This document shows, piece by piece, positions 1 to 6,664 of a stretch of 6,856 nt of DNA (the first letter of the stretch is position 1; each line of letters opens with the position of its first letter). The translations under genes were made by a program, and so were the position numbers. The notes beneath the pieces were generated by a model that saw only the letters and a program-made list of their open reading frames with translations, did no database searches and was not told where the DNA came from. This DNA comes from Hyphomicrobium sp. (lineage in GTDB: Bacteria; Pseudomonadota; Alphaproteobacteria; Rhizobiales; Hyphomicrobiaceae): NCBI GenBank assembly GCA_025927515.1, contig JAICLG010000165.1, forward strand, positions 1-6,856. Reading direction: 5' to 3'.

Positions 1-855
1 GTCAGACGTTCCAACGAGCGCAGCATGGCAGAGAACCGCCATCGGCTCGATGCCTTCGTCACGGAAGCTCTGCACCGAAAGCGCGCCCAAGCGTTTCGAT
101 AATGCATGTCCATCGGCACCGATGAGCAGTGAGTGATGGCCGAATGCGGGCGGCGTGGCGCCTGCGGCTTCGAACAATGCCAACTGCACGCCGGTATTCG
201 TGACGTGATCCTCGCCGCGCACGATGTGCGTGATGCCGGTGTCGATGTCATCGACGACACTGGTCAACGTGTAAAGGAACGTTCCGTCGGCGCGGATGAG
301 AACGGGGTCGGAGAGCGATCCGAGATCGACCGTCTGATCGCCGCGGATCAGGTCATTCCATGAGACGAGCGTCGGTTGCGGAGCAAGGCCCCGGCCCTCT
401 CCAGTGTTCGGGAGGCGAAATCGCCAGTGCGGTTTCTCGCCCGCCGCTAATTTGGCCGCGATGTCGGCTTCTGATAGTTTCAGCGCGGCGCGGTCGTAGA
501 TGGGCGGACGATGCATGGCGAGTTGGCGCTTGCGTCGCCTATCGAGCTCTTCCTCCGTCTCGAAGGCTGGATAGAGCATGCCTTTGGCTTTCAAATCCGC
601 GGCAACCGCTTCGTAGCGTGCGATCCTGTCCTGCTGGCGCAGTTCGTCGTTCCACGTCAGCCCAAGCCATGTGAGATCATCCCTGATCGCTTGCGCAAAT
701 TCGTCCGTCGATCGCGCGATGTCGGTGTCGTCGAGGCGCAGCAGAAACGTGCCGCCGTGCTTCCTGGCGTAGAGCCAGTTCAGCGCCGCGGTTCGTATAT
801 TGCCGATATGAAGTCGCCCGGTCGGGCTCGGTGCAAAGCGGACGCGCGGAGTCAT
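1..855 (-). CDS. gltX: Glutamyl-tRNA synthetase, N-terminal 285 codons (3' end outside window)
   Basis: Class I aminoacyl-tRNA synthetase that attaches glutamate to tRNA-Glu in the cytoplasm; some alphaproteobacterial paralogues also charge tRNA-Gln for amidotransferase correction. Reading the minus strand from the ATG at 853-855 gives 285 codons without a stop, running off the left edge. The signature APSPTGRLHIGN (residues 8-19) carries the HIGH motif as HIGN. LRLDDTD (39-45) replaces the LRIEDTD of classical bacterial enzymes. VRGEDHVTNT (212-221) and ALSKRLG (251-257, the KMSKS motif) follow. The zinc-binding cysteines of the E. coli enzyme are absent from the 95-125 region, as in many alphaproteobacterial forms. 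Family length is about 440-480 residues, so roughly the last 160-190, including the anticodon-binding domain, are missing here. The start is well fixed because the family begins just before this signature; the ribosome site is weak (GAGA about 8 bases upstream). The gene lies 69 bases after nadE and is probably co-transcribed with it. Family assignment is very safe; discriminating or non-discriminating specificity is unknown. Confidence 0.95.
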   Translation of the reverse strand, partial: MTPRVRFAPSPTGRLHIGNIRTAALNWLYARKHGGTFLLRLDDTDIARSTDEFAQAIRDDLTWLGLTWNDELRQQDRIARYEAVAADLKAKGMLYPAFETEEELDRRRKRQLAMHRPPIYDRAALKLSEADIAAKLAAGEKPHWRFRLPNTGEGRGLAPQPTLVSWNDLIRGDQTVDLGSLSDPVLIRADGTFLYTLTSVVDDIDTGITHIVRGEDHVTNTGVQLALFEAAGATPPAFGHHSLLIGADGHALSKRLGALSVQSFRDEGIEPMAVLCHAALVGTSD

Positions 856-924
856 CTGGCATTCTCAATCGTTAAAGGCGTTGCAGCGTACATGGGGTCG
901 GCGCCATGGCAAGCCCGGCGTTGC

Positions 925-2625
925 CTATTTCACCGCCTTCGGATCGGACGTTGACGCGGGAAGCACGTCCTCGCGGAACGCGTTGGTGATCGGATATCGC
1001 CGGTCGCGACCGAAATTCCGTGCGGAAATCTTGACGCCCGGCGCGGCCTGCCGCCGCTTGTACTCGGCGAGATAGAGAAGCCGCTCGACCTTTTTGACGG
1101 TGTCCGGCGCATGGCCGCGTGCAATCACCGAGGCGATCGGCATTTCCTTCTCGACGAGACTGACGAGAATGTCGTCCAGCGCGTCATAGGGTGGAAGAGA
1201 ATCCTGGTCGGTCTGGTTGGCGCGCAGCTCCGCCGTCGGCGCTTTGGTCAGAATGCGCTCGGGAACGACAACCGCGTGTGGGCCAAGACCGCCCTCGGGC
1301 GTATGCTCATTGCGCCAGCGTGACAGCGCGTAGACCTGCGTCTTGTAAAGATCCTTGATCGGGTTGAAGCCGCCGTTCATGTCGCCGTAGAGCGTCGCGT
1401 AGCCCACGGACATCTCGCTCTTGTTGCCGGTCGTTACGAGCATGGCGCCGAACTTGTTGGAGATCGCCATCAGGATCGTGCCGCGCACGCGGCTCTGAAG
1501 ATTTTCCTCCGTGACGCCCGGCTCGGTGCCGGCGAAGAGATCTTTCAGTCCCCAGGTGACGCCCGCGACGGCAGGCTCGATCGAAACCTTATCGTAGCGA
1601 ATGCCGAGTGCCTTGACGCATGCGGCAGCATCCGCGAGGCTCTCGTCGGACGTGAATTTCGACGGCAGCATGACGGCATGAACGCGCTCCGGTCCGAGCG
1701 CATCGACAGACATCGCCGCGACGAGCGCGGAGTCGATACCGCCCGAGAGCCCTAGCACGACGCCCGGAAAGGCGTTCTTTTCAACGTAATCCTTCAGCCC
1801 CAGAACGCAGGCTTCGTAGATGGCGGCTGGACCTTCGGTGAGCTTCGCGACCTCACCCCTGTTGCATGACCAGCCCGATGCGGTTCGCTGCCATTCGGTC
1901 ATCACGAGCGCTTCCCGCCACGCCGGAAGCTGCGCCGCCAAGCTGCGGTCGCTGTTCAAGACGAACGACGCACCGTCAAATACGAGTTCGTCCTGACCGC
2001 CGATCTGATTGAGATAGACGAGCGGCAAACCGCATTCCGTCACGCGTGCCACTGCGATGTTCGTCCGGATATCTCGCTTTGGCCAATCGAACGGCGAGCC
2101 GTTCGGTGAAACGAGCAGCTCGGCGCCGGGCTCGGCGAGCGTCTCGACGACCTCCGGGCCCCAGATGTCTTCGCAGATCGGCACGCCGATGCGAACGCCG
2201 CGGACATTCAGTGGACCCGGCATTGGTCCGGTCGCGAACACGCGCTTTTCATCGAAGACGCCGTAATTCGGCAAATCGACTTTCAACGTGACCGTCTCGA
2301 TGCGCCCGCGATCGAGGAGCGCAACGGCGTTGAAGACCTTGCCTTCGACGCGCCAGATCGCACCGATCAGCATCGCCGGGCCGTCGGCGCATCGGGCTGC
2401 GAGGCTTTCAAGCTCGATACGCGTCGCATCCTGAAACGCCGGTTTCAGCACGAGATCTTCCGGCGGGTAGCCGTTGAGGAATAGCTCTGGAAAGACGATG
2501 ACGTCGGCGCCCAGCGCTTTGGCGCGTGCGTGCGCCTCTGCAGCCCGGTTGGCGTTGCCCTTGAGATTGCCGACGACAGGATTGAGCTGAGCCAGCGCGA
2601 TCTTCAGCGATGTTGGTGCGATCAT
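925..2625 (-). CDS. nadE: Glutamine-dependent NAD+ synthetase
   Basis: Cytoplasmic enzyme of the last step of NAD+ synthesis: it amidates nicotinate adenine dinucleotide using ATP and ammonia released from glutamine. The protein has 566 residues, normal for the two-domain form. Residues about 7-260 form a nitrilase-type amidase domain with the triad Glu47 (VFPELFLNGYPPEDL), Lys115 (LKVDLPNYGVFDE) and Cys151 (GVPICEDIWGP). Residues about 270-550 form the synthetase domain, with the ATP-pyrophosphatase loop LGLSGGIDSALVAA (SGGIDS at 294-299), TTGNKSEMSVGYATLYGDM (398-416) and the NPIKDLYKTQVYAL segment (421-434). Because the amidase domain is fused and intact, this is the glutamine-using form rather than the ammonia-only one. 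The start is the ATG at 2623-2625; no convincing Shine-Dalgarno sequence precedes it, but the nitrilase fold begins within ten residues, so the start cannot lie much further downstream. It sits between the small exported peptide gene (63 bases upstream) and gltX (69 bases downstream). Confidence 0.97.
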   Translation of the reverse strand: MIAPTSLKIALAQLNPVVGNLKGNANRAAEAHARAKALGADVIVFPELFLNGYPPEDLVLKPAFQDATRIELESLAARCADGPAMLIGAIWRVEGKVFNAVALLDRGRIETVTLKVDLPNYGVFDEKRVFATGPMPGPLNVRGVRIGVPICEDIWGPEVVETLAEPGAELLVSPNGSPFDWPKRDIRTNIAVARVTECGLPLVYLNQIGGQDELVFDGASFVLNSDRSLAAQLPAWREALVMTEWQRTASGWSCNRGEVAKLTEGPAAIYEACVLGLKDYVEKNAFPGVVLGLSGGIDSALVAAMSVDALGPERVHAVMLPSKFTSDESLADAAACVKALGIRYDKVSIEPAVAGVTWGLKDLFAGTEPGVTEENLQSRVRGTILMAISNKFGAMLVTTGNKSEMSVGYATLYGDMNGGFNPIKDLYKTQVYALSRWRNEHTPEGGLGPHAVVVPERILTKAPTAELRANQTDQDSLPPYDALDDILVSLVEKEMPIASVIARGHAPDTVKKVERLLYLAEYKRRQAAPGVKISARNFGRDRRYPITNAFREDVLPASTSDPKAVK

Positions 2626-2640
2626 GAAAAGTATTTAGAG

Positions 2641-2667
2641 CGCGCCATTGGCGCGGTCCAGCGCGCC
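2641..2667 (-). repeat. Overlapping inverted repeats in the nadE leader
   Basis: The stretch just upstream of nadE has three CGCGCC-type arms. Arms 2641-2647 and 2649-2655 form a perfect 7-base palindrome around one central base (CGCGCCATTGGCGCG). The 2650-2655 arm can instead pair with 2662-2667 to make a 6-bp GC stem with a 6-base loop. The two pairings exclude each other. The element lies 16 bases before the nadE start codon. It could be an operator, a leader hairpin that affects translation of nadE (which lacks a good ribosome site), or a chance result of high GC. It does not match the NAD-related operators I know. Confidence 0.35.
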
Positions 2668-2688
2668 GCTGATCGTGGGCTAACGGCC

Positions 2689-2850
2689 TCAATCGTCGTC
2701 ATCGTCGCAGGGTACCGGGAACTCGACGTCAGGATCCCAGCAGATGCCAGGATCATGGACTTGCTGCGGGACCACCGTTCGGAGGTCCGCGGCCATGACG
2801 GCCGAAACCTGAACGACAAACGCGAACACCAACACGATACGACACACCAT
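2689..2850 (-). CDS. Small exported aspartate-tailed peptide, function unknown
   Basis: I do not recognise this 53-residue protein. It reads from the ATG at 2848-2850 to a TGA at 2689-2691. The start is supported by GGAG at 2859-2862, eight bases upstream. The first 20 residues look like a Sec signal peptide: a short basic start (MVCR), a hydrophobic core (IVLVFAFVVQVSAV), and a cleavage site after Ala20 with Val and Ala at -3 and -1. The predicted mature peptide has about 33 residues. It is acidic, with Cys37 and Cys48 ten residues apart, the aromatic and proline-rich stretch CWDPDVEFPVPC, and a tail of five aspartates. A periplasmic peptide with one disulfide bond and possible cation binding is an inference from composition only. 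By hand count 38 of 53 codons end in G or C, compatible with real coding in this genome. It lies in the gap between DAHP synthase (65 bases) and nadE (63 bases), all on one strand. A longer ORF in another minus frame (2622-2894, GTG start, 90 codons) covers the same bases but has neither a ribosome site nor a sensible protein. A chance ORF remains possible. Confidence 0.68.
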   Translation of the reverse strand: MVCRIVLVFAFVVQVSAVMAADLRTVVPQQVHDPGICWDPDVEFPVPCDDDDD

Positions 2851-2858
2851 GCCCGGCA

Positions 2859-2862
2859 CTCC
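2859..2862 (-). promoter_or_regulatory. Shine-Dalgarno site of the small exported peptide
   Basis: GGAG on the minus strand lies eight bases before the ATG at 2848-2850. It fixes that ATG as the start over the in-frame GTG at 2857-2859, which would leave no room for a ribosome site. The site partly overlaps a possible 5-bp hairpin (2855-2859 with 2872-2876), so it could be masked when that hairpin forms; the stem is short and this is only a possibility. Confidence 0.55.
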
Positions 2863-2880
2863 GGTTCTGCGGTGCCCGAC

Positions 2881-2910
2881 GCCGCCTGAGGCACACCGAT
2901 GTCCGGCGGC
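2881..2910 (-). terminator. Stem-loop after the DAHP synthase stop codon, weak terminator or processing site
   Basis: Five bases after the TAA of the DAHP synthase gene, the minus strand carries GCCGCC and GGCGGC arms 18 bases apart. Further pairs (GG with CC, ACA with TGT around a TCGG loop) can extend the structure inwards, with small bulges. There is no run of U after the stem, so it is not a standard intrinsic terminator. It may slow decay of the upstream message, act in partial termination, or do nothing. Confidence 0.35.
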
Positions 2911-2915
2911 TTACC

Positions 2916-4319
2916 TTATGCGATCAGCGTCCTCGGCTCGGGACGCGCGTCAGCCGCGCGTTCCTTCTTGAGCTGCTCGGCAACCAAAAATGCGAGTTCC
3001 AGCGCCTGATCAGCGTTAAGCCGCGGATCGCAGTGCGTATGATAGCGGTCCGACAGATCCTGCTCGGAAATCGCCGTGGCGCCACCCGTGCATTCGGTCA
3101 CGTTCTGCCCCGTCATCTCGACGTGGATACCACCGGCGTGGGTTCCTTCGGCGCGGTGCACTTCGAAAAACGACAGGCTTTCCTTGAGAATGCGATCGAA
3201 GGGCCGAGTCTTGTAGCCCGTGGCGGCCGAGATCGTGTTGCCGTGCATCGGATCGCACGACCAGATCACAGAGCGCCCGGCCTTCTTCACGGCGCGGATG
3301 AGTTTCGGAAGATGCGCTTCGACCTTATCGAAGCCGAAACGGCAGATCAGCGTCAGCCGGCCCGGCTCGTCCTTCGGATTGAGCATATCGATCAAGCGCA
3401 ACAGCCCGTCGGGATCAAGCGACGGCCCGCATTTGAGACCGATCGGATTTTTGATGCCGCGGCAGTACTCGATGTGGGCGTGATCCGGCTGGCGCGTCCG
3501 ATCGCCGACCCAGATCATATGTCCGCTCGTCGCGTACCAGTCACCGCTTGTCGAATCCTTGCGGGTCAACGCCTCCTCGTAACCAAGGAGCAGCGCTTCA
3601 TGACTCGTGTAGAAGCTCGTCGTGCGAAGTTGCGGGGTATTTTCCGAGGTGATGCCACAGGCGCGCATGAACTGCAGCGTTTCGGCGATGCGGTCGGCAA
3701 GCTCCTGGTAGCGATGACCTTGCGGGCTATCCTTTACGAAGCCCATGTTCCACTGATGCACGCGTTCCAGATCCGCGTAGCCGCCGGTCGCGAATGCGCG
3801 GATGAGATTGAGCGTCGCCGCCGACTGCCGGTACGCCTCCAACTGGCGGGCAGGATCGGGAATGCGGGCTTCAGGCGTGAACTCCGGTCCGTTGATGATG
3901 TCGCCGCGATAGCTCGGCAGCTCCTTGCCATCTTTCTTTTCGGTCGGCGAGGAACGCGGCTTGGCGAACTGGCCGGCAATGCGGCCGACTTTGACGACGG
4001 GCTCGCCGCCGGCATAGGTCAGAACGACCGCCATCTGGAGAAAGACGCGGAAGAAGTCGCGGATGTTGTCGGCCCTATGCTCGACGAAGCTTTCGGCACA
4101 GTCACCGCCCTGAAGCAGAAAACCGCTTCCCGAGGCGATCGTCGCGAGTTGCTTCTTCAGCTCGCGTGCTTCGCCGGCGAAAACGAGCGGCGGGAACGTC
4201 GAGAGACGCTCTTCCACGTCGTGCAGCGCCTTCGCCGCTGGGTATTCCGGGACCTGCACGATCGGCTTCGAGCGCCAGCTGTCCGGCGCCCACTTCTCTG
4301 TCTGCGTGGCGGATGCCAT
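2916..4319 (-). CDS. 3-deoxy-7-phosphoheptulonate (DAHP) synthase, class II
   Basis: First enzyme of the shikimate pathway in the cytoplasm: it condenses phosphoenolpyruvate with erythrose 4-phosphate to make DAHP for aromatic amino acids and related compounds. The 467 residues and their sequence match the class II (plant and actinobacterial) type, not the AroF/G/H type of E. coli. The metal ligands known from the Mycobacterium tuberculosis enzyme can be placed as Cys74 (LLQGGDCAESF), His359 (CDPMHGNT), Glu401 (IHVEMTGQNVTEC) and Asp431 (HCDPRLNADQAL). Active-site segments VGRIAGQFAKPRS (111-123), GLKCGPSLDPDGL (294-306) and RFGFDKVEAHLP (327-338) are intact. The start is the ATG at 4317-4319, with AGGAG at the ideal distance. 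The N-terminus (KWAPDSWRSKPIVQVPEYP) is the usual beginning for this class. The gene is often called aroG or aroF in alphaproteobacteria; I leave the symbol open because usage varies. It is likely to have its own promoter in the 133 bases upstream, and the sequence shows no trp-type leader peptide. Confidence 0.97.
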   Translation of the reverse strand: MASATQTEKWAPDSWRSKPIVQVPEYPAAKALHDVEERLSTFPPLVFAGEARELKKQLATIASGSGFLLQGGDCAESFVEHRADNIRDFFRVFLQMAVVLTYAGGEPVVKVGRIAGQFAKPRSSPTEKKDGKELPSYRGDIINGPEFTPEARIPDPARQLEAYRQSAATLNLIRAFATGGYADLERVHQWNMGFVKDSPQGHRYQELADRIAETLQFMRACGITSENTPQLRTTSFYTSHEALLLGYEEALTRKDSTSGDWYATSGHMIWVGDRTRQPDHAHIEYCRGIKNPIGLKCGPSLDPDGLLRLIDMLNPKDEPGRLTLICRFGFDKVEAHLPKLIRAVKKAGRSVIWSCDPMHGNTISAATGYKTRPFDRILKESLSFFEVHRAEGTHAGGIHVEMTGQNVTECTGGATAISEQDLSDRYHTHCDPRLNADQALELAFLVAEQLKKERAADARPEPRTLIA

Positions 4320-4325
4320 CTTATA

Positions 4326-4330
4326 CTCCT
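4326..4330 (-). promoter_or_regulatory. Shine-Dalgarno site of DAHP synthase
   Basis: AGGAG on the minus strand, six bases before the ATG at 4317-4319. It is the best ribosome site in the window and settles the start of the DAHP synthase gene. Confidence 0.8.
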
Positions 4331-4398
4331 GGAGAACGGGCCTGCGACCGCACGTTCCGGTGCGCCGTCCAGCTCCGTTCTGCGTCGATTTATCCGGC

Positions 4399-4427
4399 TT
4401 ATAAGAGATATTACGTCTCTGCGCCAG
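4399..4427 (-). promoter_or_regulatory. Possible promoter for the DAHP synthase gene
   Basis: The AT-rich patch in the 133-base gap between the SDR stop and the DAHP synthase start contains TTATAA at 4399-4404. A poor -35 match (CTGGCG at 4422-4427) lies exactly 17 bases upstream. An alternative -10 (TAATAT, near 4409-4414) overlaps it. The -35 agrees with TTGACA at only three of six positions, so this is the likeliest place for a promoter rather than a proven one. It would give a leader of about 75 bases. Confidence 0.35.
4404..4420 (-). repeat. Inverted repeat overlapping the possible DAHP synthase promoter
   Basis: Perfect 5-base arms AGAGA and TCTCT flank seven AT-rich bases (AGAGATATTACGTCTCT on the plus strand). 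It lies in the spacer between the proposed -35 and -10 boxes, where a repressor dimer could bind. The 17-base layout with an AT-rich centre suits a helix-turn-helix operator, but arms this short also occur by chance. Confidence 0.35.
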
Positions 4428-4452
4428 CTAGCCTTGCCGGGCAAACGGCCGA

Positions 4453-5208
4453 CTAAAGTCCAGCCCCCATACCGCCGTCGACGGCCAGTTCCGAACCGGT
4501 GCAATATAGGCTGTCATCGGACGCAAAAAAGACCGCCGCCCCGACCAGATCCTCGGGTCGGCCAAGCCGGCCCATCGGCGTCTTGTCGATCAGGGCTTGC
4601 TTGACCGGCGGTAATTTCAGCAGCCGGTCGGTTATTCCGGTCTCGACGTATCCCGGCGCAATCGAGTTCACGCGAATGTTGAAAGGAGCGTATTCGACGG
4701 CGAGGCCCTTCGTCAGAGCCGTGATCGCGCCTTTCGTCGCCGTGTAGGCCGCGAGCGGGCGCAGGCCGCGATGCGCCATGATCGAAGAAATGTTGATGAT
4801 CGCCGGAGATTGCGACTTGCGCAACAAAGGAAGGGCGTCGCGGGAGAGCCTCAGGATCGCGTCGAGATTGACTTCGCGCAGCTTCGTCCAGTCCGCGTCC
4901 GAAAGCTGACGCACCTCGCCCCTGACGAGAATGCCCGCATTGTTGACGAGAACATCGGCTCGTCCGTGCGCGGCCTCGACGCTACGAACGAGCGCCGTCA
5001 GATCCTGTCCCTTGGAGACGTCCACGAGCATGGCCGTCGCGGCGCCGCCCTTGGCTTTGATGCCGCGAACCGTCTCTTCCGCCGTCTCGCCGTTGATATC
5101 GGTGACCCAAACGTGCGCCCCCTCGGCCGCGAAACGCCGTGCGATCGCCTGCCCTATCCCGCCGCCTGAACCAGTAACGATCGCCACTTTTCCGCTGAGA
5201 CGTGTCAT
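4453..5208 (-). CDS. Short-chain dehydrogenase/reductase, classical SDR, substrate unknown
   Basis: NAD(P)-dependent oxidoreductase of the classical SDR family, 251 residues from the chosen start. The cofactor motif TGSGGGIG (12-19) and the structural NNAG (89-92) are intact. So is the catalytic tetrad Asn114, Ser142, Tyr155 and Lys159 (YTATK). Asp37 at the end of the second strand (WVTDIN) points to NAD(H) rather than NADP(H). The C-terminal IAPGYVETGITDRL and VDGG segments are family standard. It resembles the FabG / glucose dehydrogenase / 3-hydroxyacyl reductase group, but residues do not show a substrate, so an acyl carrier protein reductase role should not be assumed. I chose the ATG at 5206-5208 over the in-frame TTG at 5263-5265 because GAGGG (5214-5218) stands five bases before it and the fold begins right after it (MTRLSGKVAIVTG). 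It follows gor by 57 bases on the same strand and is probably in its transcript. Confidence 0.92.
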   Translation of the reverse strand: MTRLSGKVAIVTGSGGGIGQAIARRFAAEGAHVWVTDINGETAEETVRGIKAKGGAATAMLVDVSKGQDLTALVRSVEAAHGRADVLVNNAGILVRGEVRQLSDADWTKLREVNLDAILRLSRDALPLLRKSQSPAIINISSIMAHRGLRPLAAYTATKGAITALTKGLAVEYAPFNIRVNSIAPGYVETGITDRLLKLPPVKQALIDKTPMGRLGRPEDLVGAAVFFASDDSLYCTGSELAVDGGMGAGL

Positions 5209-5213
5209 TCTCG

Positions 5214-5218
5214 CCCTC
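5214..5218 (-). promoter_or_regulatory. Shine-Dalgarno site that sets the SDR start
   Basis: GAGGG on the minus strand, five bases before the ATG at 5206-5208. The alternative upstream TTG directly abuts the gor stop codon and would add 19 residues not expected before an SDR fold, so this site favours the shorter protein. Confidence 0.6.
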
Positions 5219-5265
5219 TCGCCCGAATTTCGTGGCGCAAGCCTTAGAGCGCCGCCGTTTGGCAA

Positions 5266-6648
5266 TCAACCAGCCGCCTCGCCGGGTGCGACCCATTTCT
5301 CGCGCAGAGTCACGAGTTCTTCCGCGGCCGATGGATGCAGTGCGATGGTCTGATCGAAATCGGCTTTCTTGGCGCCCATGCGGATGGCGACGGCGGCCAT
5401 CTGGATAATTTCGGCGGCATCCGGACCGACGACGTGCACTCCCGCCACACGACTGGTGGCGGTCTCTACGACCAACTTCATCAACATGCGCTCGTCGCGA
5501 CCGGCGAGGATCGCCTTCATCGGCCGGAAGCTGACTTTGTAGACATCGATTTCGCCGAACTGGGTGCGGGCTTCAGATTCCGAGAACCCGACGGTTCCGA
5601 TTTCCGGCGTCGAGAAGACTGCGGTCGGAATCGTCGAATAATCGACACTCCACGGCTTATTGCCGAAGACAGTGTCGGCGAACGCGTGTCCTTCGCGAAT
5701 GGCAACAGGTGTCAGGTTCACGCGATTGGTGACATCGCCCACGGCGTAAACCGAAGGAGCCGTCGTTTGCGAATTCCCGTCCACGACGACCGCGCCCTCG
5801 CCGTCGAGCTTTACATCGGCGGCTTCGAGCCCGAGCCCCGCTGTATTAGGAGAGCGGCCGATCGCGAACATAATCGTATCGGCGTTCAATGTTTCGCCAC
5901 TGGTCAGATGGCCGATGAGGCCCGTTCCGGTCTTCTCAATTCGTGTGAAGACCTGGCTCGTGACGATGCGAACGCCCCGTTTTGTCATCGCTGCAGTGAG
6001 GGCATCGCGCAAATCCTCGTCGAAGCCACGAAGAATTTTACCGCCGCGATAGATCAGCGTCACGTCGGCGCCGAGCCCATTGAAGATCGATGCGAATTCG
6101 ACGGCGATGTAGCCGCCGCCCGCGACGACGATGCGGCGAGGCATTTCCTTCAGGTGGAAGGCTTCATTCGAGGTGATGGTGTGCTCGATGCCTGGCAGCT
6201 TCGGGTCGACGTTGGGGTGTCCGCCTGTCGCGACAAGGATCGTCTTAGCGGAAATCGTGCGGCCAGATTTCTGCAGGCGAATTTCATTCGGCCCGCCGAG
6301 TGTTGCGCGTTCCGCGAAGAGCTCGACGCTGAATTTGCTCAGCGTCGCGCGATAAGCAGCTTCAAGGCGTGCAATCTCTTTGTCTTTCGAGGCGATCAGT
6401 GACGGCCAATCGAACTTGGGATCCTCAAGCGTCCAGCCGAAGCCCGCGGCATCCTCGAACTCGTCGGTAAAGCGGCTCGCATAGACGAGAAGTTTTTTCG
6501 GAACGCAACCGCGAATAACGCACGTGCCGCCGACGCGATATTCTTCGGCAATTGCGACGCGTGCTCCGTGACTCGCCGCAATGCGCGCTGCGCGTACACC
6601 GCCCGATCCCGCACCGATGACGAAGAGGTCGTAGTCGAATTCAGGCAT
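5266..6648 (-). CDS. gor: Glutathione-disulfide reductase, NADPH-dependent
   Basis: Cytoplasmic flavoenzyme that reduces oxidised glutathione to two GSH with NADPH, keeping the thiol pool reduced and protecting against oxidants. It has 460 residues, normal for the family. The FAD-binding GAGSGG is at 12-17. The redox-active disulfide is Cys43 and Cys48 in GGTCVIRGCVPKK. The second nucleotide-binding motif AGGGYIAVEFASIF is at 176-189. It is followed by Arg201 and Arg207, spaced like the two arginines that select NADPH in the E. coli enzyme. The second FAD contact YAVGDVTN (301-308) and the catalytic pair His438 and Glu443 (HPSAAEE) in the dimerisation domain are intact. The sequence is of the plant and cyanobacterial-like type (KILRGFD, FNGLG), not a lipoamide dehydrogenase or mercuric reductase. 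The start is the ATG at 6646-6648; the ribosome site is weak (AAGAG ten bases upstream). It starts 16 bases after the DUF2059 gene, so the two are almost surely co-transcribed. Confidence 0.97.
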   Translation of the reverse strand: MPEFDYDLFVIGAGSGGVRAARIAASHGARVAIAEEYRVGGTCVIRGCVPKKLLVYASRFTDEFEDAAGFGWTLEDPKFDWPSLIASKDKEIARLEAAYRATLSKFSVELFAERATLGGPNEIRLQKSGRTISAKTILVATGGHPNVDPKLPGIEHTITSNEAFHLKEMPRRIVVAGGGYIAVEFASIFNGLGADVTLIYRGGKILRGFDEDLRDALTAAMTKRGVRIVTSQVFTRIEKTGTGLIGHLTSGETLNADTIMFAIGRSPNTAGLGLEAADVKLDGEGAVVVDGNSQTTAPSVYAVGDVTNRVNLTPVAIREGHAFADTVFGNKPWSVDYSTIPTAVFSTPEIGTVGFSESEARTQFGEIDVYKVSFRPMKAILAGRDERMLMKLVVETATSRVAGVHVVGPDAAEIIQMAAVAIRMGAKKADFDQTIALHPSAAEELVTLREKWVAPGEAAG

Positions 6649-6664
6649 GCGAATGAGGCTCTTG

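Noticed and set aside
877..924. 8-base direct repeat GGCGTTGC (877-884 and 917-924) between nadE and gltX
   Set aside because: Too short in GC-rich DNA to mean anything, with no hairpin, terminator or operator symmetry around it.
2530..2889. 119-codon plus-strand ORF over the nadE start and upstream gap
   Set aside because: Runs antisense through nadE and the small gene, His/Arg/Asp-rich, with no motif or ribosome site.
2622..2894. 90-codon minus-strand ORF across the DAHP synthase-nadE gap
   Set aside because: It starts with GTG, lacks a ribosome site, is rich in Ser and Arg with no domain, and overlaps both the nadE start codon and the better-supported 53-codon exported peptide in another frame.
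4350..4364. CGCAC/GTGCG 5-bp hairpin in the DAHP synthase leader
   Set aside because: Short stem, no U run, no aromatic-codon leader peptide nearby, so no support for attenuation.
3033..4604. 523-codon plus-strand ORF opposite the DAHP synthase gene
   Set aside because: It is longer than the real gene but is its antisense shadow, an effect of GC-rich third positions. It is arginine-rich without family motifs, while the minus strand encodes a complete enzyme with all metal ligands.
5335..6402. 355-codon plus-strand ORF opposite gor
   Set aside because: Antisense shadow of an intact glutathione reductase gene. No recognisable domain and no supporting start signals.
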